Notes under the pieces: model-generated
Database searches by the model: none
The model's input: the letters and a program-made list of their open reading frames with translations, nothing else
Told to the model about the DNA's origin: nothing
Position numbers and translations under genes: made by a program
Shown here: positions 1-5,513 of the stretch, in pieces
Numbering within the stretch: position 1 is the stretch's first letter
Layout: the number at the start of each line of letters is the position of its first letter
DNA from: DATKGN01 sp964385705
GTDB taxonomy: Bacteria > Patescibacteriota > Microgenomatia > UBA10105 > UBA927
Direction: 5' to 3'
Assembly (NCBI GenBank): GCA_964385705.1
Contig: CAYLQG010000012.1
Span: forward strand, 1 to 20,806
Length of the DNA stretch: 20,806 bases

Positions 1-512
1 GACGCAATGCGGTCCAAAAGATCAGACATTTTATCAAGTTGACCGGTCATAATATCTGTTCGCTTTGTATTCACTTCAGTCAACCTGTTTTGTAAATCTC
101 CGACCAGATACTGTTTTGTATGATCGGTAATCGTCGAGAGTTTCTCCTGAAATGCGAGTAGCCGCGGTTTCATAGAAGCGGAGGCTTCCTGACGTATAGT
201 CTCAAGATCGAGCCTCAAATCCGTCCGTAGTCCCCCAAGTTTAAGGGGATACGGTTTGCCTGATACGGTACTTGTTCTATGGCTGTCATAAAGACGCGGA
301 GACGGCCTGCCCGAGGCGGTTCCGACATAGCCCCCTCCGTGATAATTCAGGGGCGGCGCATCGATCAAGCGCTCACCGCTTCCGGTTGCCGTATGATAGC
401 GGTCCGCAGTCACTGATGATTGTGTAGTTGAGTCCCCCATGACGTTCGGGTTAATAACCGGCGACTTTATCCCCAATCCCAAAAGAATAAGCGCGAAGAG
501 GTGATCAAACAT
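1..512 (-). CDS. Secreted or membrane-anchored protein with C-terminal helical segment (3' end outside window)
   Basis: The reading frame is open from the ATG at 512 down to base 1 with no stop, giving about 170 residues of a protein that continues off the left edge. Residues 1-15 (MFDHLFALILLGLGI) form a short hydrophobic export or anchor segment. Residues 25-95 are polar, rich in Gly, Ser and Thr, and look unstructured. From about residue 98 the sequence becomes charged and heptad-like (LRLDLETIRQ, then LSTITDHTKQYLVGDLQNR, then DKMSDLLDRIA), suggesting a coiled coil. Coiled-coil proteins ending in an LDRI-type helix are common near envelope genes in CPR genomes, but this is resemblance only. 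No enzymatic motif is visible. The start is chosen because the signal segment begins there and a promoter lies just upstream; no Shine-Dalgarno sequence is present. Confidence 0.72.
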   Translation of the reverse strand, partial: MFDHLFALILLGLGIKSPVINPNVMGDSTTQSSVTADRYHTATGSGERLIDAPPLNYHGGGYVGTASGRPSPRLYDSHRTSTVSGKPYPLKLGGLRTDLRLDLETIRQEASASMKPRLLAFQEKLSTITDHTKQYLVGDLQNRLTEVNTKRTDIMTGQLDKMSDLLDRIA

Positions 513-518
513 ATATAT

Positions 519-548
519 AGTATGTCAATAAATGACAAAGAATGTCAA
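519..548 (-). promoter_or_regulatory. Promoter overlapped by a three-fold TGTCA/TGACA operator-like array
   Basis: On the minus strand TTGACA (543-548) is followed by 18 nt and CATACT (519-524), then 6 nt to the ATG at 512, so the transcript would start at or next to the start codon. On the plus strand the pentamers TGTCA (523-527), TGACA (533-537) and TGTCA (543-547) repeat at exactly 10-bp intervals in alternating orientation, covering both promoter boxes. Equal spacing by one helical turn is typical of a regulator binding one face of DNA. The regulator is unknown. Confidence 0.5.
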
Positions 549-551
549 CTT

Positions 552-578
552 ACCCAGCTTTTCCTGGAAAGGCTGGGT
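552..578 (-). terminator. Hairpin just after the PfkB-family gene, possible terminator
   Basis: ACCCAGC (552-558) pairs with GCTGGGT (572-578), and the stem continues through T/A pairs and one G-T wobble to a small loop. It overlaps the last base of the kinase stop codon. It lacks a convincing U tract on the minus strand, so it may be a transcript-end stabiliser or a weak terminator rather than a canonical intrinsic terminator. It separates the kinase from the promoter of the next gene. Confidence 0.4.
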
Positions 579-1414
579 CAATATGCACCGATTTTTTGGA
601 TGACAAGTGAAGCTTGGCGGCTACCGCCTTCTAAAGAAGCTTGAATATCTTTCGATGCAAGAAATGACAGTAAAAATACAACGAGATAGGCGTCTCCCGC
701 TCCGGTAGTATCTTTTACCGGCACCCGAAACGAGGGTTGTATATAGCAAATTCCCCGATACCACGCGATGGATCCGCACACTCCAAGCGTTATAAGGAGT
801 AGTTTTTCCATAGGAACCATATCTTTAAGCGCATTAATCATCGATTCATCGTGATCTTTATCTAATCCAAATACGAGCATATCAACGCCCCCCATAGAAT
901 CTCGGACCATCGTGATATCATCATGAAATTCCTTCATGTCGCCGAAATTAACAACGACGAACGGCTTTTTTCTATTATTCGCGCGCGGCTTAACGGTACG
1001 AAGTTCACTCAATATGTGAAAATATTGAGGGTAAATGGTTACACAAAGAACATCAAGACGTTTTAACTTTTTGATGTCGGTTTCACGAATATGATACTGT
1101 GATAACACACCAGGATTCCATTTGCCGTAACGACGCTCCCCTGATGAATTTACAAAAATTTCAATTGATGAAGTTTCCCCTGCTAACTTTGTAATAGCTG
1201 AGGAATCAATCCCGCACTCCGTTAATTCGCTGTTGAACTGATCCCCGATAGCATCATCGCCGATTGCCGAAAAGATAACGGGATTCGCGCCCAGCCGACT
1301 CGCCCAGATCGCGCTATTTAATGCCGCACCACCAAGTTTCACCATTCCCTGATCTTTATACACATCTGCGGTTAAATCACCTAAATATGCAACGGTGGGA
1401 ACGTATTTTTTCAT
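578..1414 (-). CDS. PfkB-family carbohydrate kinase (ribokinase-like)
   Basis: A 278-residue cytosolic kinase of the ribokinase/PfkB superfamily, which transfers the ATP gamma-phosphate to a sugar or nucleoside hydroxyl. The N-terminal signature is the GGAALNSA segment at residues 28-35. The C-terminal signature is DTTGAGDAY at 235-243, with the anion-hole GAG and catalytic Asp at 241. It is slightly short for the family (about 300), ending soon after the last helix. The substrate cannot be read from sequence; ribokinase, fructokinase and fructoselysine kinase relatives all share these motifs. It lies 19 nt downstream of the dCTP deaminase gene on the same strand and is probably cotranscribed with it, although a small palindrome (ACGTTT TATT AAACGT) sits in the gap. 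No clear Shine-Dalgarno precedes the ATG. Confidence 0.85.
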   Translation of the reverse strand: MKKYVPTVAYLGDLTADVYKDQGMVKLGGAALNSAIWASRLGANPVIFSAIGDDAIGDQFNSELTECGIDSSAITKLAGETSSIEIFVNSSGERRYGKWNPGVLSQYHIRETDIKKLKRLDVLCVTIYPQYFHILSELRTVKPRANNRKKPFVVVNFGDMKEFHDDITMVRDSMGGVDMLVFGLDKDHDESMINALKDMVPMEKLLLITLGVCGSIAWYRGICYIQPSFRVPVKDTTGAGDAYLVVFLLSFLASKDIQASLEGGSRQASLVIQKIGAY

Positions 1415-1433
1415 GAACGTTTAATAAAACGTA

Positions 1434-2003
1434 CTATTTTTCCTGTGCGATTTTGCTGGCTTGCGGGGCAATCTGACCGACATATTTCGCACTCTTTTTT
1501 TTGTAATACGGAATCTCTGCTGCGCTTGACAGCTGTTCAAACGAGATACTGCAAATCCGCATACCGGCATAGAGCATGACCGGAATCCGGCCCATATTGG
1601 CAAGCTCAAGGGTAATGTTGCCCCTGAATCCGCATTCAATATTGGCAGCCGTTGAGTGGATGACGACCCCCATCCGGCCGATAGACGATCGGCCCTCTAG
1701 CCTGCCGGTCAGATCATCGGGCATCTCAATATATTCCTGCGTCATAGCAAGGACGAATTCGCCCGGATGAAGGATAAAGGGTTCTTTCGGCCCCATAATA
1801 ACCTCAGCGGTCGCATCTTTTAAGGTTTTTGGATCCTGCGGGTCGAGATACGGCGTTTTGCTGTGATTGAATACCCGAAACACGTTCCCGAGCTGCAAAT
1901 CAATCATGCAGCTTCCGAGCTGCGTCGCATAGTCCGGCTTTGGCGTAATTTTTATCGTGCCACTACGTAGCGCTTTCTTGATATCCCGATCGGAAAGAAT
2001 CAT
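1434..2003 (-). CDS. dcd: dCTP deaminase
   Basis: A 189-residue enzyme that deaminates dCTP to dUTP for thymidylate synthesis. The frame is open further upstream, but the family start MILSDRDI is at 2003 and a promoter lies immediately before it, so the shorter start is chosen. Seen: the SCMIDLQLG segment (residues 31-39), the signature LEGRSSIGR (102-110) with Arg105 and Ser106/Ser107, and TLELAN with the probable general-base Glu133. The segment usually written as D-P-G-F reads E-C-G-F here (Glu123, Cys124), a small departure near the nucleotide site. The HSTA segment (116-119) resembles bifunctional DCD-DUT enzymes of archaea and actinobacteria, while the C-terminal YKKKSAKY part resembles the E. 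coli type; whether it also hydrolyses dUTP is open. The kinase gene follows on the same strand. Confidence 0.93.
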   Translation of the reverse strand: MILSDRDIKKALRSGTIKITPKPDYATQLGSCMIDLQLGNVFRVFNHSKTPYLDPQDPKTLKDATAEVIMGPKEPFILHPGEFVLAMTQEYIEMPDDLTGRLEGRSSIGRMGVVIHSTAANIECGFRGNITLELANMGRIPVMLYAGMRICSISFEQLSSAAEIPYYKKKSAKYVGQIAPQASKIAQEK

Positions 2004-2009
2004 GCCCAA

Positions 2010-2038
2010 AGTATACGAAAGAACGGGCAAATGCACAA
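2010..2038 (-). promoter_or_regulatory. Promoter of dcd, probably leaderless
   Basis: On the minus strand TTGTGC (2033-2038), a 17-nt spacer and TATACT (2010-2015) precede the ATG at 2003 by only 6 nt. A start site about 7 nt beyond the -10 would fall on the start codon itself. No Shine-Dalgarno is present. The -35 match is modest (3 of 6), the -10 is good (5 of 6). It is divergent from, and close to, the promoter at 2056-2084. Confidence 0.55.
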
Positions 2039-2055
2039 GTGTGCGACGCTTCACC

Positions 2056-2084
2056 TTGAAAAGGCAATCACCCGTCAGTATAAT
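2056..2084 (+). promoter_or_regulatory. Sigma70-like promoter of the PKD protein/sortase operon
   Basis: TTGAAA (2056-2061), 17-nt spacer, TATAAT (2079-2084; perfect -10). The predicted start near 2091 leaves a short 5' leader of about 12 nt before the ATG at 2103, with no recognisable Shine-Dalgarno. It would drive the substrate gene and the sortase gene together. Confidence 0.65.
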
Positions 2085-2102
2085 CAAATTACACGCTTTA
2101 CA

Positions 2103-3290
2103 ATGAAAAAGTTTTTTACAATAGTTCTTCTTTTGTCCGCAGTATTGTTTTTCCTCCCGCCTGCCGCCAAAACGTTTGCCGCCATCGGATTCGGAAGTGG
2201 CATATATACCAACCTCTGCGGATCCGGCACCAATGGCCAGGGTGACACCTGCGCGAAAGGTTGCGATACCACACAGGGCACATGTACAAGTCCCGGTCCC
2301 TATGTAGTGAAGTATTCATGCAACGGAAAGCAGACAAGTTGCAGGAATGATGCTTCCCACTTCGATACTACACAGACAGTAGCCGGCGCGATGTGCGGGA
2401 ACACCGTTGAAATCGACGTATACAAAAAATCCTGCCAGACGCTCTTCGGTTGGTTCTGCAGCGATAACGATCGGGTCGACTATATGACGTGGTATGCGGG
2501 TGATTGTAATAGCTCATCCACAAGTTACGCGGGTTCGGTCCAGGTGACGCCAACTCCCGCCCCGTCTGAGCAAAGCAGCTGCTCATCTCTGAGCATCACA
2601 AAGGGAAATAATTCACTCATCCCCGCAACTGTTTCATTTTCGGCCCAAGGGTCAGACAGCGCGGGACCCATAAGCGACTACCTCTATTACTTCGGCGACG
2701 GTCAACAGATTGAGTCGCCGTCAAATACGATTGATCACCAGTATGCGGTGTCCGGATCATTCACCGCAAAAGTATTCGTTAAAGACGCGGCCGGCAACTG
2801 GAAATCGTCTTCTTCCTGCGAAACAACAGTATCGGTGAGTGCATCACCTTTGGAAACTCAAAAATCCGCCTGTTCAAACCTGTTTATTTTGGACGGCAAC
2901 TACACGCAGGCGCCTTCAACAGTAACGTTCAGGGTAACGGGATACGATAATAAGGGCGGGATAAAACAATACAAAGTTGATTTCGGCAACGGGCAAACCC
3001 AGGAAAGCTCAAACGGACTTTTAACACACACATATAATACCGCAGGAACGTATACAATCCACGGCTATGTTCTCGACAGTCAGAACATCTGGACCGGGGC
3101 AAATGACACCTGCGCAAGGACCCTCTATATTGAAACCCAATCATTGACGGCGCAACCCAATACCGGCACGCCGACCTGGTTCACCGTCGTCGCAATCATG
3201 GGTGGCATCACTGGGATAAGTTTAGTCCTATCGGGTGCTCTGTCGACGCAAAAGACAGCCCCAAAGCGAATCCGTAAGAGATCCCGCTAA
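2103..3290 (+). CDS. Secreted two-PKD-domain protein with sortase-type C-terminal sorting signal
   Basis: A 395-residue exported protein. The frame is open from 2031, but the signal peptide (MKKFFTIVLLLSAVLFFLPP, then AAKTFA) starts at 2103 behind a good promoter. After the signal comes a Cys-rich segment (roughly residues 35-140) likely held by disulfides, then two PKD-like beta-sandwich modules: one with YYFGDGQ and a TIDHQYAVSGSFTAKVFV strand pattern, the second with VDFGNGQ and THTYNTAGTYTIHGYV. Both match the PKD pattern of an F-G-[DN]-G turn followed by an H-x-Y strand. The C-terminus holds QPNTG (351-355), a hydrophobic segment of about 22 residues and a basic tail (PKRIRKRSR), the architecture of an LPxTG sorting signal with Gln replacing Leu. 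The sortase gene starts 2 nt downstream, so this is probably its substrate. Surface adhesion is plausible, not shown. Confidence 0.85.
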   Translation: MKKFFTIVLLLSAVLFFLPPAAKTFAAIGFGSGIYTNLCGSGTNGQGDTCAKGCDTTQGTCTSPGPYVVKYSCNGKQTSCRNDASHFDTTQTVAGAMCGNTVEIDVYKKSCQTLFGWFCSDNDRVDYMTWYAGDCNSSSTSYAGSVQVTPTPAPSEQSSCSSLSITKGNNSLIPATVSFSAQGSDSAGPISDYLYYFGDGQQIESPSNTIDHQYAVSGSFTAKVFVKDAAGNWKSSSSCETTVSVSASPLETQKSACSNLFILDGNYTQAPSTVTFRVTGYDNKGGIKQYKVDFGNGQTQESSNGLLTHTYNTAGTYTIHGYVLDSQNIWTGANDTCARTLYIETQSLTAQPNTGTPTWFTVVAIMGGITGISLVLSGALSTQKTAPKRIRKRSR

Positions 3291-3292
3291 TC

Positions 3293-3940
3293 ATGAAGAC
3301 CCACAGATTTGCCCACCCTTTCGTGATTCCTACGGTTATTGCGGTTTCTCTCTCTGTTTTTTTCCTCTGGCTTTTGACGGTCGTCGTTCCGGTCGCTTTC
3401 GTCGAGCTGAACTATCAATATCATAAAATGCTTGCCGACTTTTTCTCTGTATCCGATATCAGAGGATTAATGATCCCCCAATTCCGGCTGGATCTTAAAG
3501 GCGCCTCAAGTAAATATACGGTGAACGGGATCACGATTCCCGCAGTTTTCGTGGATGAGCCCGTGATCTATAATGTGGATCCCAATAATACTGCAGCCTA
3601 TACTGCCGCTCTCAAAATCGGTATCGCCCATGCATCCGGAACTTCATTTCCCGGAGGCGGAGGCTTAGGTTATTACTTTGCCCATTCATCAACGCCTGCC
3701 TTCGTCGCACAGTATAATGCCGTTTTTTACCTGTTAGGAAAACTCAATACGGGTGATGAAATTTTTATCTGGCACGAGGGCCAGCAGCATGATTACCGCG
3801 TAACATCAAAAGAGATAACGTCTCCGACGGACGTATCATTCCTCAAAAGGAGTTATTCCGGGGAAACGATTGTACTTCAAACGTGTTGGCCTCCCGGCAC
3901 ATCAGCAGAGCGGCTTCTCGTTTTTGCCGCGAAGGAATAA
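3293..3940 (+). CDS. Sortase family transpeptidase
   Basis: A 215-residue membrane-bound sortase that cleaves a sorting motif between Thr and Gly and joins the substrate to an envelope acceptor. Residues 10-37 form one transmembrane helix (FVIPTVIAVSLSVFFLWLLT), after which the catalytic domain lies outside. The catalytic triad is visible: His131 in YYFAHSS, Cys198 in LQTCWPPGT, and Arg207 in AERLLV. The pattern TCxPxGTxxxRL is the family signature. The class is hard to assign by eye; the single-pass layout and motif resemble class D/E-like enzymes. The start is 2 nt after the substrate gene stop, so the two are almost certainly cotranscribed and translationally linked. No other sortase substrate is visible in the window. 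Confidence 0.9.
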   Translation: MKTHRFAHPFVIPTVIAVSLSVFFLWLLTVVVPVAFVELNYQYHKMLADFFSVSDIRGLMIPQFRLDLKGASSKYTVNGITIPAVFVDEPVIYNVDPNNTAAYTAALKIGIAHASGTSFPGGGGLGYYFAHSSTPAFVAQYNAVFYLLGKLNTGDEIFIWHEGQQHDYRVTSKEITSPTDVSFLKRSYSGETIVLQTCWPPGTSAERLLVFAAKE

Positions 3941-3975
3941 TGTATCATCCCGCCTCAAAATCTGCTACGGTAATA

Positions 3976-4121
3976 CTATGCCAGGTAGTAGAATTTCGAC
4001 ACGCTTTTTAACTTTGCCCGATATCTATAACTACCTGATTTGTAGAAAACGTTTCATATTGAAAGGATTTTGAGATTTCGAAAAGCGTAAAAGGGCAAAG
4101 GTCGAAATTTCACTACCTGGT
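3976..4121. repeat. REP/MITE-like palindromic element with 20-bp terminal inverted arms
   Basis: The left arm, CCAGGTAGTAGAATTTCGAC (3981-4000), and the right arm (4101-4120, read on the minus strand) match at 18 of 20 positions and face each other across about 100 bp. Inside, two further octamers recur in inverted orientation but in swapped order: ACGCTTTT (4001-4008) pairs with 4081-4088, and CTTTGCCC (4012-4019) pairs with 4093-4100. A third copy of the left arm, extended to 26 identical bases, lies at 8910-8935 on the other orientation. The right arm ends directly on the start codon of the L,D-transpeptidase gene at 4122. There is no credible ORF inside; the left arm does contain an ATG followed by MPGSRIS, which could be the remnant start of a REP-type Y1 transposase, but this is speculative. 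Confidence 0.75.
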
Positions 4122-5513
4122 ATGTCACGGCGTGTTCGATACTTTACGCGGCTTAAACACTATGTGAACCGTTTACTCGGACTCCGCAACCGGACGAAAT
4201 TCATCCTTGCCTTCGTCTGCATCAACGCCTGTCTTCTGTTACAGCTCTACGCCAATACACACGTATATTCAAATACATACCTGGGTTCGCAGAATGTCTC
4301 AGGGAAAAGTCCCGGAGAAATTGAGACGATCCTCACTAACTATATGAAGCTTCCATATACCGTCCGGGTCCAAAACCGGAGCTACACCTACTCGTACGGC
4401 GACCTGGGCGTCGTAATCGACAATCGAGCCGCCCACGATCTCATATTCGCGCCGAACAGGAAACCGTTTCCTCTAAATATTGCCCTCTTTATGATCGCAC
4501 ATGTGACTACAAGAAAGCTTACGGTACCCCTGACGCTTACCCAGAATTTCAACCGTTTTGTTGAGCAAACGGTATTTGATTTCGGCGTCGGTGTTGACAA
4601 CATTACGTTTAACCCCGATGCAAAAACGCTTCTTTACGAGGAGAATCAGGATAAGTACCGTTTTGATGAATCATACTTCATTGATCTATTACGCGACCGG
4701 GCTGGTGACAACCGCACTCCGCTTTATCCGAAACTCACCAAAGTCGTAAATATAAAAGAGTCCGAGATTGCCGACACCGATACTCGGATAAAAAACATGT
4801 ATCTTTCGCCTCTTACGGTTCTCGTGAGTGTCGGCGGGACGACAAAATCATTCATTCTCCCGGAGAAAGAACTGGCGCTTATTACAAAGGTAGAATTGTC
4901 GGGCGATCAGACCGATGTAACGGTCGGTGTCAATGCTGACGTGTTTACAAAACTTATTACCGATCACATAAAGAAAATCAATGTATTAGCCCAGGGAAAT
5001 ATCGTAACGCCCAAGGTTGTTGGCGACATGAAGGATATACTTCTCGCCCGCTACAATAATGAGCCCGTCGATGCACTCATGATAGATTACGATAAAGGCC
5101 CCAATACAGACGGGACATATGCCGACAAATATATTGAAGTGGATATCTCCCAGCAGAAAATGTTTCTGTTTGCCAAAAGGAAACTTGCAAATGAATACCG
5201 GGTGTCAACCGGCAGGGATTATCCGACGCCCACAGGAGAGTTTAAGATTCTCAATAAGTCCCAATTAGGCTATTCATCCATTTATAGCGTCTTTATGCCA
5301 TGGTGGATGGGATTCAGCTATAGCGCCGTGCTTCACGCGTATTTCGGCATACACGAACTCCCGTATGCCCTCGTTGACGGCAATAAAATTCAGCGTCCGA
5401 GTTCGTTTTTGGACGCCCCAAACACCGGCGGATGCATCGCCCTTGACGTCGGAGCAGCACAGCAGGTCTACGCATTTGCTGATGTCGGCACCCCGGTCGT
5501 TATATATCCTTAA
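4122..5513 (+). CDS. Membrane-anchored L,D-transpeptidase (PG_binding_4 plus YkuD)
   Basis: A 463-residue enzyme expected to crosslink peptidoglycan stems outside the membrane. Residues 1-24 are basic, 25-45 form a transmembrane helix (TKFILAFVCINACLLLQLYAN), and about 50-300 resemble tandem PG_binding_4/VanW-like modules (for example NVSGKSPGEIETILTNY). The YkuD domain spans about residues 333-463, from KYIEVDISQQKMFLFAKRKL through STGRDYPTPTGEF to the catalytic strand. His411 (FGIHELPYA) and nucleophile Cys438 (NTGGCIAL) fit the HX(n)[ST]xGC pattern; the usual SHGC is TGGC here. The ATG at 4122 touches the palindromic repeat, leaving no Shine-Dalgarno, but starting later would lose the anchor. 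Its stop codon overlaps the stop of the convergent ATPase gene within a shared TTAA. Confidence 0.88.
   Translation: MSRRVRYFTRLKHYVNRLLGLRNRTKFILAFVCINACLLLQLYANTHVYSNTYLGSQNVSGKSPGEIETILTNYMKLPYTVRVQNRSYTYSYGDLGVVIDNRAAHDLIFAPNRKPFPLNIALFMIAHVTTRKLTVPLTLTQNFNRFVEQTVFDFGVGVDNITFNPDAKTLLYEENQDKYRFDESYFIDLLRDRAGDNRTPLYPKLTKVVNIKESEIADTDTRIKNMYLSPLTVLVSVGGTTKSFILPEKELALITKVELSGDQTDVTVGVNADVFTKLITDHIKKINVLAQGNIVTPKVVGDMKDILLARYNNEPVDALMIDYDKGPNTDGTYADKYIEVDISQQKMFLFAKRKLANEYRVSTGRDYPTPTGEFKILNKSQLGYSSIYSVFMPWWMGFSYSAVLHAYFGIHELPYALVDGNKIQRPSSFLDAPNTGGCIALDVGAAQQVYAFADVGTPVVIYP

Noticed and set aside
3976..4121. CRISPR array
   Set aside because: Only two inverted arms plus one distant copy exist; there are no regularly spaced direct repeats or spacers, and no cas genes in the window.
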